From contig NZ_BAABHB010000012.1 of assembly GCF_039541875.1 (NCBI RefSeq), positions 124,001-188,000 of the forward strand: DNA of 64,000 bases. Direction: 5' to 3'. The position numbers and the translations under genes were made by a program. The notes under the pieces were generated by a model that had not been told where the DNA came from, searched no databases, and worked only from the letters and a program-made list of their open reading frames with translations. Below, one piece after another: positions 27,629 through 36,528 of this stretch; position 1 is the stretch's first letter, and the number at the start of each line of letters is the position of its first letter. The DNA is from Nibrella viscosa (GTDB taxonomy: Bacteria > Bacteroidota > Bacteroidia > Cytophagales > Spirosomataceae).

Positions 27629-28696
27629 CTACGTACGGAAATATAACGAAAGATGTCGGTTTATATTCACTTCGGCCGGTAATTCTTCGTCATCGAGCAA
27701 AAAACGCTTAAACTGATAGGCCAGGTACGGAGCCAGCGAGACGCCTTTTGTACCCAGGCCGTTGAAGATACCCACCGCCGGATGGTCGGGATGCAGGCCA
27801 AGAAACGGCCGCCGGTCGCTGGTCGACGGGCGGATACCGGCCTGTTGGTCGATTACCTCGTACGGCACCTTCAGCATGGCCCTCACCTTTGTTTCTAAGA
27901 ACGAACGAGCCTCGTTGGATGTTTGCCAGTTCAGGTCATGCCAGGTGTAGGTAGCCCCAATTTTAAGCGTCTTATTATCAAGCGGTAAAATGAACACGCC
28001 CTGGTTAACCACATTCCGGATGGGGTAATCCGCCACGCGCACCGTCAGCACCTGCCCTTTTACCGGCGCAAACGGCAGCCACGACCACAACTGATTTTCC
28101 TGCGCCTGCACGCCATCGCAGAAAATTACCTTCCGGAATTGCCGGCCGGCCCAGGTAACGCCATTGGCCGTGTACGTTAGGTCTTCAGGCAAAACGGCCC
28201 GTTCGATATACTGATTTTTCTGCTGAAAATAATCCCGGATGGTCGCTAGAAAAGCATTCAGATCGACCCAGCCGGCCTGCGTTACCTCAAGGCCCCCGTA
28301 GGGATTATGAATATAGGGTGCGTACTGCTCGTTATCGGCATTCTCCCGAACATATTTGCCGATGGATGGCTCTGCCGTCTGGGCAAGGTAGGAGTTTTGC
28401 TCTTCGATAGAGCGGAACGGGCGGTAAATGTCCAGCGGAAAGAAGAAGTGATTACCCAACTGCTGCTCAATGCTCGTGTAGAACTGATACAGAAAGGGAA
28501 ACAGCTCCTCGGCTTTCCAGGTGCGCACCAGTTTCCGGCCAGTCAAGGGATTGACGATACCGGCCGCTACCCGCGAGGCAGATGGTAACTCAGTGGCGTT
28601 GGCAACGATGCATTTACAGCCAAGCTGGTCGAGTGTCCAGGCCAGTACAGAGCCGCCTACCCCCTGCCCGACAAGCAGGAAATCGGCGGTATTCAT
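27629..28696 (-). CDS. FAD-dependent (DAO-type) oxidoreductase
   Basis: 355 residues. The N-terminal dinucleotide-binding motif is VGQGVGGSVLAW, and the C-terminal FAD-contact segment is GIRPSTSDRRPFLG followed by GLGTKGVSLAPYL. This is the D-amino-acid/glycine-oxidase superfamily (DAO). The substrate is not predictable; the RRPFLG and GTKG motifs recall MnmC-like or glycine oxidase relatives. Its start codon overlaps the cmk stop (ATGA overlap at 28693-28696), so translation is probably coupled to cmk. Confidence 0.8.
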   Translation of the reverse strand: MNTADFLLVGQGVGGSVLAWTLDQLGCKCIVANATELPSASRVAAGIVNPLTGRKLVRTWKAEELFPFLYQFYTSIEQQLGNHFFFPLDIYRPFRSIEEQNSYLAQTAEPSIGKYVRENADNEQYAPYIHNPYGGLEVTQAGWVDLNAFLATIRDYFQQKNQYIERAVLPEDLTYTANGVTWAGRQFRKVIFCDGVQAQENQLWSWLPFAPVKGQVLTVRVADYPIRNVVNQGVFILPLDNKTLKIGATYTWHDLNWQTSNEARSFLETKVRAMLKVPYEVIDQQAGIRPSTSDRRPFLGLHPDHPAVGIFNGLGTKGVSLAPYLAYQFKRFLLDDEELPAEVNINRHLSLYFRT

Positions 28697-29409
28697 GCCT
28701 TTTCTTTTTTGAAGTGCCCCTCGCGGTGGAGTTCCGCGATGCGCCGGTCGATGACTTCGATGACCCAGTCGACCTGCTCTTCAATGGTCATGTAGGAGGT
28801 ATCCAGCACTTCGGCATCGGGTGCCTGCACCAGCGGGCTCTCGGCACGGGAGGTATCAATCCGGTCGCGCTTTTCAATATTCTGGATGATTTCGTCGAGG
28901 TTGATGAGTTCGCCTTTTTCGAGGAGTTCCTGCTGCCGGCGCTTGGCCCGGATAAAGGTTTCTGCGGTCATGAATACCTTCACCTCAGCGTCCGGAAATA
29001 CTTTAGTGCCAATGTCACGACCGTCCATCACTACCCCCCGCCGGCGGCCCATCCGCTGCTGCTGCGCCACCATCGCCCGACGTACCTCCACGATAGCACT
29101 AACCTCACTGACCATGTTGGAGATATACATCTTCCGGATTTCTTCCTCCACGTTTAGGCCATTCAGGCAGGTTTCATTTTTGCCGGTGCGAGGATTGAAA
29201 TTGAAGGAAATCTGAATGCGCTCCAACGCGGCCGATATTTCTTTTGGATTGGTGAGCGACACATGATTTTGAAAAAAATACAGGCTGACTGCCCGGTACA
29301 TGGCCCCGGTGTCGATATAGGCATAGCCCATGCGGGCAGCCACTATTTTGGCGGTCGTACTTTTCCCGCAACTCGAATACCCATCTATCGCAACAACTAT
29401 ATTCGGCAT
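28693..29409 (-). CDS. cmk: Cytidylate kinase
   Basis: 238 residues from the ATG at 29409; the ORF reaches 29445, but the upstream residues precede the conserved start VVAIDGYSSCGKSTTAK. It phosphorylates CMP and dCMP using ATP. The P-loop GYSSCGKST, the substrate-binding YIDTGAMYRAVSLYF, and DGRDIGTKVFPDAEVKVFMTA are all typical of the family. The length is normal. It overlaps the downstream oxidoreductase gene by 4 bp. Confidence 0.95.
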   Translation of the reverse strand: MPNIVVAIDGYSSCGKSTTAKIVAARMGYAYIDTGAMYRAVSLYFFQNHVSLTNPKEISAALERIQISFNFNPRTGKNETCLNGLNVEEEIRKMYISNMVSEVSAIVEVRRAMVAQQQRMGRRRGVVMDGRDIGTKVFPDAEVKVFMTAETFIRAKRRQQELLEKGELINLDEIIQNIEKRDRIDTSRAESPLVQAPDAEVLDTSYMTIEEQVDWVIEVIDRRIAELHREGHFKKEKA

Positions 29410-29469
29410 GACCCTTCCGGCAAAATTTCGGCAAAGAAACAGCAAAATGGCGGCATAACCAACCTGGAA

Positions 29470-30012
29470 TTATCCACGGCCCGGCCCGGTATACTCCTCG
29501 CGCAGCAGGCTAAAAATGTGTTCGTCCATCGGCTGATTGTTTTTCACGGCTGCCTTCCGGAGCACTGCTTCGGGCCGGAACCCGCTCTGCTCAAGCACCC
29601 GCATCGATGCGGTATTTCCCTCCAGCACACAAGCGTAAATACGGTTGACCTGAAAGTTTTTAAAGATATAGTCCACCATAACCGGAATAGCCTCCGACAT
29701 AATGCCCCGCCCCCAGTACTCCTCCCCCAGCCAGTAGCCAATTTCGGCATTGTAGCGGTAAATATCATCCTTTATCGTGAAACCGATGTTGCCCACGGCT
29801 ACACCATCCACCTCAATAGCGAGGTTGGTTGGGTTCTGGTACGAACGATTGGAACGCACCCACGAGTGCGCATCGCGAATGGTGTACGGGTAGGGAAAGA
29901 AATCCCGGACGTTGTTCCAGATGTTACGGTTGCTGGCGTGCCTGGACAAAGACTCCTCGTCTCCTTCGCGCCAGGGCCGAAGTCGGCAAGTAGTGAGTTG
30001 AAATGTAGTCAA
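29470..30012 (-). CDS. RimJ/RimL-type GNAT acetyltransferase
   Basis: 180 residues, a single GNAT fold. The acetyl-CoA-binding segment is WLGEEYWGRGIMSEAI and the C-terminal substrate strand is YACVLEGNTASMRVLEQSGF. Members acetylate N-terminal residues of ribosomal proteins or small molecules. The substrate is unknown. It lies 60 bp upstream of cmk and 66 bp after lutC on the same strand. Confidence 0.88.
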   Translation of the reverse strand: MTTFQLTTCRLRPWREGDEESLSRHASNRNIWNNVRDFFPYPYTIRDAHSWVRSNRSYQNPTNLAIEVDGVAVGNIGFTIKDDIYRYNAEIGYWLGEEYWGRGIMSEAIPVMVDYIFKNFQVNRIYACVLEGNTASMRVLEQSGFRPEAVLRKAAVKNNQPMDEHIFSLLREEYTGPGRG

Positions 30013-30078
30013 AGGAGGGTATTTGTTTTTCGCGAAAACTAACAGTTTTTACCGAAAAACAACAGATGACCGATTTTG

Positions 30079-30660
30079 TTAGCGCACAAGTACGGTCAGG
30101 CTGCGGGCTCCGTGGGCCCCCACCACCAGCGATTGCTCAATATCAGCCGTCTTGGACGGACCCGCAATAAATACGCCGTAGCTGAGCGAGGTTTTATCTA
30201 TCTGCCGGTACGCTTCGTGCATGTTGGGGACGATGGTGTATCGGTCGATGACCAGCACCAGATGCTGCGCAATAAACGGCAGCGACCGGTGCGGCATATT
30301 GGCCTCGGGCACCCAGATAGCCGCGTTTTCGCCTACGCCAAACACGCCCTGTAGCACCGCTACGTCCACCTGTTCGAGTGTCTCTTTAGGCGTCTGGGCA
30401 TCTACCGGCATAAGCGGAATACCCGCCAGCGGCACCGAAGCCGCAATCCGCTGCGCATCCGGAAACCGCTCGCGCACCACATCGGCCACGGTCTGACCAG
30501 CGGGCAATTCTACCAGCTGCCCCCCCACAAAGGCGAGCGAGTCGGAGAAGCGCGTGAAGGTTTGCGCCGGGTCCGGCCCAAAATCCGGTATCTCCGGCAA
30601 CGGCAGCGCCTGGGGCTTATTCGCTTTTACGTTGGCAATGATCTGATCTCGCGACGACAT
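30079..30660 (-). CDS. lutC: LutC-like LUD-domain lactate utilisation protein
   Basis: 193 residues from the ATG at 30660 (MSSRDQIIANVK); the ORF extends to 30717, but the extra residues overlap the lutB end and look non-native. It contains the LUD domain with the ligand loop GVFGVGENAAIWVPE and the C-terminal FIAGPSKTADIEQSLVVGAHG. LutC is part of the LutABC complex that oxidises L-lactate to pyruvate. It directly follows lutB. Confidence 0.9.
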   Translation of the reverse strand: MSSRDQIIANVKANKPQALPLPEIPDFGPDPAQTFTRFSDSLAFVGGQLVELPAGQTVADVVRERFPDAQRIAASVPLAGIPLMPVDAQTPKETLEQVDVAVLQGVFGVGENAAIWVPEANMPHRSLPFIAQHLVLVIDRYTIVPNMHEAYRQIDKTSLSYGVFIAGPSKTADIEQSLVVGAHGARSLTVLVR

Positions 30661-30703
30661 ATCTATTCCCGACCCGAAAGTCGGCCTTATATTGGATTTA
30701 CAG

Positions 30704-32116
30704 TTAATTTGGATCAACTACCGGTGTAGGAGAAACAGGCGTCTCCATTTCCTTAGCTGCATTCTGTGCGTACCAGTCCCGGAAACTCTGCTTCGGCGGC
30801 TCCGGCAGCTCCCGCGCAATAGCCCAGGGATTGATGGCCCCGGCATGGCTGATGGCGTAGGGTGTCAGGCTGAGCACTTTCCGGGCCACACGTCCCAGGC
30901 GGGCATACAGCGACGGTCGGGCCAGCACATTGGCCAGGACTTTCATGCTGAGACGTTTGCCGGCCGGCATCACCTTTTCCTTGCTGATAATCTGCCGCCA
31001 CTTATACAACTGCACGTGAATGTCGATCTTTACCGGACAGACATCCGAGCAGGAGCCGCAGAGGGTAGAGGCAAACGGCAGGGTGCTGTGCTTCTTCAGG
31101 TCCGTATTGGGCGACAGAATCGAGCCGATGGGGCCGGGTACGGTATAGTCGTAACTATGCCCGCCACTCCGGCGGTACACCGGGCAGGTATTCATACAGG
31201 CCCCGCACCGGATGCACTTGAGCGAATTCCGGAAATCGGGCCGGCCAAGCTGCTCCGTACGGCCATTGTCAACAATAACAACATGCAACTCCTGCCCCGG
31301 CCGGGGTTTGTGGAAATGTGAGGTATAGGCTGTGATTAACTGACCGGTAGCACTGCGGGTCAGCAGGCGGGTAAAGACGCCGAGATGTTCCAGTTTAGGG
31401 ATAATTTTTTCAATACCCATGCTGGCAATGTGAACGGGCGTTAAGGTCACCCCCAGGTCGGCATTGCCTTCGTTGGTGCAGACGACAAACCCACCCGTTT
31501 CGGCAATGGCGAAGTTGACACCGGACAGGGCGACTTCGGCCGCGACGAACTTCTGTCGCAGGTGTTGTCGGGCCGTTTCAGTCAGGAATTGCGGGTCACT
31601 GGCATCGGCCGGGGTGCCCAGGTGTTCATGAAAGATCCGCCCAACCTCTTCTTTCTTGAGGTGAATGGCCGGCATTACAATATGGCTCGGCGGCTCGTGG
31701 CTGAACTGAATAATCCGCTCACCCAGATCGGTGTCTACTACCTCAATGCCGTGCTTTTCCAGAAACGGATTCAGGTGGCACTCTTCCGTGAGCATGGATT
31801 TGCTCTTGACCATCCGCTTCGCGTTGTGCTTTTGGAGAATAGACAGTACAATGCGGTTATGCTCCTCAGCATTGGCGGCCCAGTGTACCTGGATGCCGTT
31901 CTGCTGCGCGTTCCGCTCAAACTCCTCCAGGTAGTCGTCCAGACGGCTCAGCGTGTGGTTTTTGATTTGCGAAGCCAGTTCGCGCAACTGCTCCCATTCG
32001 GGAACCTGGTACACGGCGCGATCGCGTTTCTGTCGCACAAACCACAGGGCCTTATCGTGCCAGGTGGTGCGGTCAATGTCGCGGTTAAACTGTTCGGCGG
32101 CTTGAGGGTGATTCAT
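30704..32116 (-). CDS. lutB: LutB-like iron-sulfur lactate oxidation protein
   Basis: 470 residues. The N-terminal LUD domain covers about residues 60-300 (FAIAETGGFVVCTNEGNADL). Two [4Fe-4S] motifs follow: CIRCGACMNTCPVYRR and CGSCSDVCPVKIDIH. A C-terminal LutB domain ends the protein. It works with LutA and LutC to oxidise L-lactate. A two-gene HTH/membrane cassette separates it from lutA, which is unusual because lutABC are normally contiguous. Confidence 0.94.
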   Translation of the reverse strand: MNHPQAAEQFNRDIDRTTWHDKALWFVRQKRDRAVYQVPEWEQLRELASQIKNHTLSRLDDYLEEFERNAQQNGIQVHWAANAEEHNRIVLSILQKHNAKRMVKSKSMLTEECHLNPFLEKHGIEVVDTDLGERIIQFSHEPPSHIVMPAIHLKKEEVGRIFHEHLGTPADASDPQFLTETARQHLRQKFVAAEVALSGVNFAIAETGGFVVCTNEGNADLGVTLTPVHIASMGIEKIIPKLEHLGVFTRLLTRSATGQLITAYTSHFHKPRPGQELHVVIVDNGRTEQLGRPDFRNSLKCIRCGACMNTCPVYRRSGGHSYDYTVPGPIGSILSPNTDLKKHSTLPFASTLCGSCSDVCPVKIDIHVQLYKWRQIISKEKVMPAGKRLSMKVLANVLARPSLYARLGRVARKVLSLTPYAISHAGAINPWAIARELPEPPKQSFRDWYAQNAAKEMETPVSPTPVVDPN

Positions 32117-32136
32117 ATGTTTTGCTTATGCATGTC

Positions 32137-32337
32137 CTAGTCCGTTTCTTCCAACTGGAATATCTCTTCGACCCGTTTGGCAAACACCCTGGCCATTTTC
32201 AGGGCCAGCACGGTCGACGGCACGTAGCGGCCTGTTTCTATCGAATTAATGGTCTGACGACTTACCCCAATCTGATCGGCCAGTTCGGCCTGCGAAATAT
32301 TTTTTTCGGCCCGTTCTACTTTAATGCGGTTCTTCAT
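32137..32337 (-). CDS. Small XRE-family HTH regulator
   Basis: 66 residues from the ATG at 32337; the longer ORF to 32499 only reads through the upstream membrane gene in another frame. It is almost entirely one Cro/C1-type helix-turn-helix: ISQAELADQIGVSRQTINSI. Its start overlaps the stop of the membrane-protein gene by 4 bp, so the two are co-translated. Compact XRE/DUF2178-like membrane pairs of this kind are common in Firmicutes and Bacteroidota. It probably represses its own promoter at the operator found at 32791-32850. Confidence 0.88.
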   Translation of the reverse strand: MKNRIKVERAEKNISQAELADQIGVSRQTINSIETGRYVPSTVLALKMARVFAKRVEEIFQLEETD

Positions 32338-32783
32338 AGCGCCAGTACCCGACTGTTCCTGTACAGCAGCATGTTGAACCGAATCACAAACACAATCAGC
32401 ATGGTAAACATATTGTAAATCAGCACGTCGAAGAACCGCTCGCCGTGGACAAACAATATGGCTATCGCCAGCACAATATAATTGACGTAAATGCTCCATT
32501 GTAGCGCTTCCAGCCGCATCTGGCTCACCATTTCGTCTTCGATCGTCTCTTTCGAGAAGCCGATCATCAGCAGCCCAGCTATGACACCCAGCGCGGCCAC
32601 CTCATCCGTCAGGTTAATGGCAAGGTCTGAACCCAGAAACCCTTTTCCCTTAGCAATGCTAAGGGTCAGAAATTCAAAATGAAACTCAGCGTACATATAC
32701 GCCAGCCCGAGGGCCACCGACGGAATCAGAATCAGCCAGCCAATCAGCCGGAAGCGGTGCGGAAATAACCATTGTGTTTTCAT
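32334..32783 (-). CDS. Four-helix membrane protein paired with the XRE regulator
   Basis: 149 residues from the ATG at 32783 (MKTQWLFPHRFR). The longer ORF to 32840 runs through the operator and is unlikely. Four transmembrane segments are visible (about residues 14-30, 58-75, 98-115 and 120-140). No enzymatic motif is seen. It is the first gene of a two-gene operon with the HTH regulator and may sense a membrane signal for it. The insertion of this pair between lutA and lutB suggests either lactate-related control or an independent cassette. Confidence 0.7.
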   Translation of the reverse strand: MKTQWLFPHRFRLIGWLILIPSVALGLAYMYAEFHFEFLTLSIAKGKGFLGSDLAINLTDEVAALGVIAGLLMIGFSKETIEDEMVSQMRLEALQWSIYVNYIVLAIAILFVHGERFFDVLIYNMFTMLIVFVIRFNMLLYRNSRVLAL

Positions 32784-32790
32784 AAGCTTA

Positions 32791-32850
32791 TCAATTAAGT
32801 TTGCTTTACCAAAAGTAAAGTAAACTTTACAAAAAGACAAACTTAATTGA
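32791..32850 (-). promoter_or_regulatory. Promoter with nested palindromic operator for the membrane/HTH pair
   Basis: On the minus strand a TTTG at 32838-32841, a 20-nt spacer and TACTTTTG at 32810-32817 form a perfect Bacteroidota promoter. Overlapping it, TCAATTAAGTTTG (32791-32803) and its exact complement (32838-32850) form 13-bp arms. Between them GTAAAGT-AA-ACTTTAC (32815-32830) is a second perfect dyad lying between the -33 and -7 elements. The HTH protein encoded by the operon is the natural ligand. Confidence 0.75.
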
Positions 32851-32858
32851 GTAAACGG

Positions 32859-33596
32859 TCATTGGCTACCGTTCAGAATTTCGGCCACGTGCATCACCCG
32901 CAGCGGTAATTTACGCCGACGTACAATCCCTTCCAGATGCATCAGGCAGGACACGTCGCCCCCGGTGAGCACCTGAGCCCCGTTTCGCACATGGTCATCC
33001 ACCCGGTCGGTACCCATCCGGGCCGATACGGCGGCTTCCGTCACGCAGAAGGAACCGCCAAAGCCACAGCACTCATCGTAGCGCTCCAGTTCCACCAGTT
33101 CAAGTCCTTTTACTTTTTTCAGCAGGCGGCTTATCTGCCCGTCGCGCACCGGCGTCAGTTCCGAATCGGTAGCCAGGCGCATACCCCGTTGTCCGTGACA
33201 ACTCAGGTGCAGGCCCACCCGGTACGGAAACTCCGTCGCAATTTCGGTAACGCCCAGGACGTCGGTCATGAATTGCACCAGTTCGTAGGTACGCTCCCGC
33301 ACGTGCCTGACCTCCGGTGTCTGCTCGATAATGTCGAAATGCTTGCGGACGTGATACACGCAACTCCCCGACGGAGCCACGATGTAATCATACCCGGCAA
33401 AGGTCTGCACGAAGTTATGGTAGACCGGTACGGAGTCCTGTTCACAGCCGGAATTGGCCATGGGCTGGCCGCAGCAGGTTTGTTGCATCGGAAACTCCGC
33501 TTTCACCCCCAGTTTCTCAAGGAGTTGCAGCGTAGCAATGCCGACCTTCGGGTAAAACTGGTCAACATAACACGGTATAAACAGTGCGACTTTCAC
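32859..33596 (-). CDS. lutA: LutA-like (Fe-S) lactate oxidation subunit
   Basis: 245 residues with two CCG domains: TCCGQPMANSGC in the first half and ECCGFGGSFCV in the second. These bind iron-sulfur or heterodisulfide-type clusters. The start MKVALFIPCYVDQFYP is typical of LutA/GlcF-like proteins. With LutB and LutC it oxidises L-lactate. The upstream L-fucose cluster is predicted to release L-lactate, so a shared physiological role is likely. Confidence 0.93.
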   Translation of the reverse strand: MKVALFIPCYVDQFYPKVGIATLQLLEKLGVKAEFPMQQTCCGQPMANSGCEQDSVPVYHNFVQTFAGYDYIVAPSGSCVYHVRKHFDIIEQTPEVRHVRERTYELVQFMTDVLGVTEIATEFPYRVGLHLSCHGQRGMRLATDSELTPVRDGQISRLLKKVKGLELVELERYDECCGFGGSFCVTEAAVSARMGTDRVDDHVRNGAQVLTGGDVSCLMHLEGIVRRRKLPLRVMHVAEILNGSQ

Positions 33597-33739
33597 GGTC
33601 AGAAAACAAGTTAAATGAGAGCAAACACCGGCGGTATGTGGCAGCAGCCTGTTTGCCCATACAAGAATACATAACGCAGTCGGAATAGGTATCCCGTAGG
33701 CTCCTGCTCGGAAAGAATTATTAGTGCTGTTTATCTCTT

Positions 33740-33901
33740 GGCTTGCCCCTACAGGGCAGAGAATAGAGCACGCTTCGGCAAGGGCTATAAACCGCTGACC
33801 CCTCTCCGGGGTAATTGATAAAATATTTATACCCCGGAGGGGTCAGCGGTTTATAGCCCTATCACCAATCCCGAACGCTCACTGCCCTGTAGGGGCAAGC
33901 C
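33740..33901. repeat. 162-bp long hairpin (MITE-like) element
   Basis: The outer arms 33740-33759 and 33882-33901 are perfect 20-bp complements. The inner arms 33781-33813 and 33830-33860 match except for a 2-nt insertion. The intervening bulges are partly complementary. Nothing coding is present. The rest of the 33597-33971 gap holds no recognisable feature. It may be a miniature mobile element or a strong transcript-end structure between the fucose and lut genes. Confidence 0.75.
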
Positions 33902-33971
33902 TATTTTGTACGTTATTTTATTAGAATTTATCCAAGGGGTGGGGTGAAATACCAAAAGCAGCTTCTATACC

Positions 33972-34298
33972 CTACAACTTAAAAATCCGGTCCATCAGCA
34001 GCCACTTCTCACCGGGTTTAGCTAGGGGCAGTGCCTGCTGATACGTCCACATGAGGTCCTCCCACTCCTGTACCTTCGGGTTGCCGGCGTCCATGCTGGA
34101 TTTCCGCTCGAAGGAAAAATCGTCAGTGGTTTCCATAATCATAAAGAGCCGGTTACCAATCCGGTAAATCTCCATATCGGTGATACCGGACGAACGGATG
34201 CTTTCTTCGATTTCGGGCCAGATTTTCTCGTGGTACTGTTCGTACTCGGCAATTAGCGCCGGGTCGTCTTTCAGGTCAAGGGCCAGACAATAGCGCAT
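33972..34298 (-). CDS. L-rhamnose/L-fucose mutarotase family protein
   Basis: 108 residues, the usual length for the rhamnose mutarotase (YiiL) family. Markers include EYEQYHEKIWPEI, the strand MEIYRIGNRLFMIMET, and the C-terminal WLLMDRIFKL. It interconverts sugar anomers. It sits 3 bp after fucP, so in this cluster L-fucose is the likely substrate even though the family is named for rhamnose. Confidence 0.88.
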   Translation of the reverse strand: MRYCLALDLKDDPALIAEYEQYHEKIWPEIEESIRSSGITDMEIYRIGNRLFMIMETTDDFSFERKSSMDAGNPKVQEWEDLMWTYQQALPLAKPGEKWLLMDRIFKL

Positions 34299-34301
34299 GG
34301 A

Positions 34302-35588
34302 TTAACGAACAGTTTCAGTTTTCACCTCATACCCTTTCCAGCCGTAGTAAGCCACTACCAGAAAACACAGCAGCGGTACGATATACGACACCTGAATGTT
34401 GCTCTGGTCGGAAATCCAGCCCATAATCAGCGGAAACAGCGCCCCGCCCGCAATAGCCATCACCAGCAGCGACGAGCCCAGTTCCCGATCCTCATCAACT
34501 TTGTCGATAGCCAGTGCAAAAATGGTTGGGAACATAATGGACTCGAAGAACGGCACGGCAAACAGCGCCCACACAGCCAGCTGCGACTGCACCGTCAGGG
34601 CCAGCGCCAGCAGTCCCATACTGATTAGCGAATAGATCATCAGCAGCCGGTTGGCGGCTATATACCGGGTTAAAAACGTACCCACAAAGCGGCCGATCAT
34701 AAAACCGAACATAGCCATACCCAGCCAGAAAGCGGCTTCTTTTTCGGGCACATCGCTGGTATATTTGGCAAAGCGGATGAAAAAGCTCGTGACGCATACC
34801 TGCGCCCCAACGTAGAAGAACTGCGCCAACACGCCCAGGCTCAGGTGCCGGTGCTGCAAGGCCGTTCGTAGCGACGATTTACCGTTACTACCTCCCTCCC
34901 TGAACTCCGGCATTTTGGTAAACAGAAACAGTACCATCACCCCCGTAACCACCAGGCCGATGATGAGGTAAGGCGTTTTTACCAGATCGGCCTCGTATTG
35001 CAGGTACTGATCCAGTTGCCCGGGCGACATTGCATTCAGTTCAGCCTCGGTATGTTCAATGCCACTCAGGATAAACTGCCCGCCTAATATGGGAGCCAGA
35101 AACGCGCCCAGCCCGTTAAATGACTGGCTAAAGTTAAGCCGCGTCGTGGCCGATTCAGAAGGCCCCAGGATTGTAACATACGGATTAGCGGCTGTTTCCA
35201 GAAAGGCACAACCGGCCGCGATAATGAACAAGGCACCCAGAAAGAACACGTACATCCGGGTGCCGGCGGCCGGTACAAACAGGAACGCACCAATGGCATA
35301 CAACAACAAACCGGCAATAATGCCCTGCCGGTACCCGTACCGCTTCATGATCAGCCCGGCCGGCACCGCCATCAGAAAGTAGCCCAGGTACACGGCTGAG
35401 TCAATTAACGCCGATTGCAGATCGGTGAGCCGACAGGCTTTTTTGAGGTGGGGGATCAGAATGGGTTCGAGGTTATGGACAAACGCCCAGAGGAAAAACA
35501 GGCTCGTCACCAGCGCAAAAGCCAGCTTGTAATTGCCGGTAGACCCGGCCGTGGCTTTTGCCGCCGGAGTAGTTGACACAGACGCCAT
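34302..35588 (-). CDS. fucP: L-fucose:H+ symporter, FucP family (MFS)
   Basis: 428 residues with about 12 transmembrane segments of the FucP/GluP subgroup. The N-terminal FALVTSLFFLWAFVHNLEPI, the cytoplasmic loop near MKRYGYRQGI, and FLETAANPYVTILGP are typical of L-fucose permeases. It imports L-fucose (possibly related sugars) with protons. It is the transporter of the catabolic cluster and is followed closely by the mutarotase gene. Confidence 0.9.
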   Translation of the reverse strand: MASVSTTPAAKATAGSTGNYKLAFALVTSLFFLWAFVHNLEPILIPHLKKACRLTDLQSALIDSAVYLGYFLMAVPAGLIMKRYGYRQGIIAGLLLYAIGAFLFVPAAGTRMYVFFLGALFIIAAGCAFLETAANPYVTILGPSESATTRLNFSQSFNGLGAFLAPILGGQFILSGIEHTEAELNAMSPGQLDQYLQYEADLVKTPYLIIGLVVTGVMVLFLFTKMPEFREGGSNGKSSLRTALQHRHLSLGVLAQFFYVGAQVCVTSFFIRFAKYTSDVPEKEAAFWLGMAMFGFMIGRFVGTFLTRYIAANRLLMIYSLISMGLLALALTVQSQLAVWALFAVPFFESIMFPTIFALAIDKVDEDRELGSSLLVMAIAGGALFPLIMGWISDQSNIQVSYIVPLLCFLVVAYYGWKGYEVKTETVR

Positions 35589-35660
35589 ACGGTATGCGTT
35601 TAGGAGTTGTTCTGTTGTATAAAGGCATTTTCGCCCTGCTTTACCCTATCAGACAGAAAA

Positions 35661-36443
35661 CTACGTCAGGGCCCTATCCATATGCACATACCCACCATCT
35701 ACGTGAATGAGCTGGCCGGTGGTATGGCTCGACTTATCAGACAGCAGAAACACCACCATATTGGCAATCTCTTCGGTGGTTGTCATGCGCTTCTCATACG
35801 GTATTTTTGAAACGATCGACGCCAGCTTCTCCTCCGGGTTCGGCAGGGTTTGAATCCATTTTTCATACAGCGGTGTCCAGCACTCCGCCACAACCAGACA
35901 GTTGACACGAATGCCATAGGGCAGCAGTTCTACCGCCCACTCGCGGGTCAGCGCATTCCGGCCACCGTTGGCTGCTGCATACGCTGAGGTATTCCCCTGC
36001 CCGGTTTCGGCCACTTTGGAGCCAATGTTGACAATACTGCCTTTTGACTCCTTCAGCGCCGGCAGCGCGTGGTGCGCCATCAGGTAGTAATGCACCAGGT
36101 TGCGGTGCAGCGACGCCATAAACTGCTCATACGACCCTTTCTCCAGCCCTACGCCATCATTCACCCCCGCATTGTTGACCAGCCCGTCAATGCGCCCAAA
36201 CTGCGCCAGCGTCTGCTCCACAGCGTTTTTACAGTCGTCCGGCCTGGTTAGCTCGGCAACAAGCTGAAAGGCACGTCCGCCTGATTCTTCAATCCTGGTT
36301 ACGGTTTGCCGGTTGTCCTCTTCATTCCGGCCGACAATGACCGGGACCGCACCCTCAGCCGCCAGCGTGGTAGCAATGCCTTCGCCGATGCCCTTGGCAC
36401 CACCGGTTACAATAATGATTTTGTCTTGCAGATTCAGGTTCAT
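35661..36443 (-). CDS. SDR oxidoreductase, probable L-fucose dehydrogenase
   Basis: 260 residues from the ATG at 36443; the ORF reaches 36515, but the conserved SDR start is MNLNLQDKIIIVTGG. The cofactor motif TGGAKGIGEG and the NNAG motif are present. The active-site segment reads YAAANGG, so the classical YxxxK is YxxxN here. From its place next to the lactonase and FucP it probably oxidises L-fucose to the lactone, the first step of the non-phosphorylating pathway. The substrate assignment is inferred. Confidence 0.8.
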   Translation of the reverse strand: MNLNLQDKIIIVTGGAKGIGEGIATTLAAEGAVPVIVGRNEEDNRQTVTRIEESGGRAFQLVAELTRPDDCKNAVEQTLAQFGRIDGLVNNAGVNDGVGLEKGSYEQFMASLHRNLVHYYLMAHHALPALKESKGSIVNIGSKVAETGQGNTSAYAAANGGRNALTREWAVELLPYGIRVNCLVVAECWTPLYEKWIQTLPNPEEKLASIVSKIPYEKRMTTTEEIANMVVFLLSDKSSHTTGQLIHVDGGYVHMDRALT

Positions 36444-36528
36444 GGTTCTTCCGGTCAGCCTGCCGGAGCGGGTGGTAATCAGGTTGGTAATTACAATGAA
36501 TTTAGCCGGCAGCAATCGCCGGCAGGCA

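Noticed and set aside
33740..33901. Long hairpin considered as a CRISPR or tRNA-like structure
   Set aside because: There is one foldback only, no regular spacing and no tRNA features.
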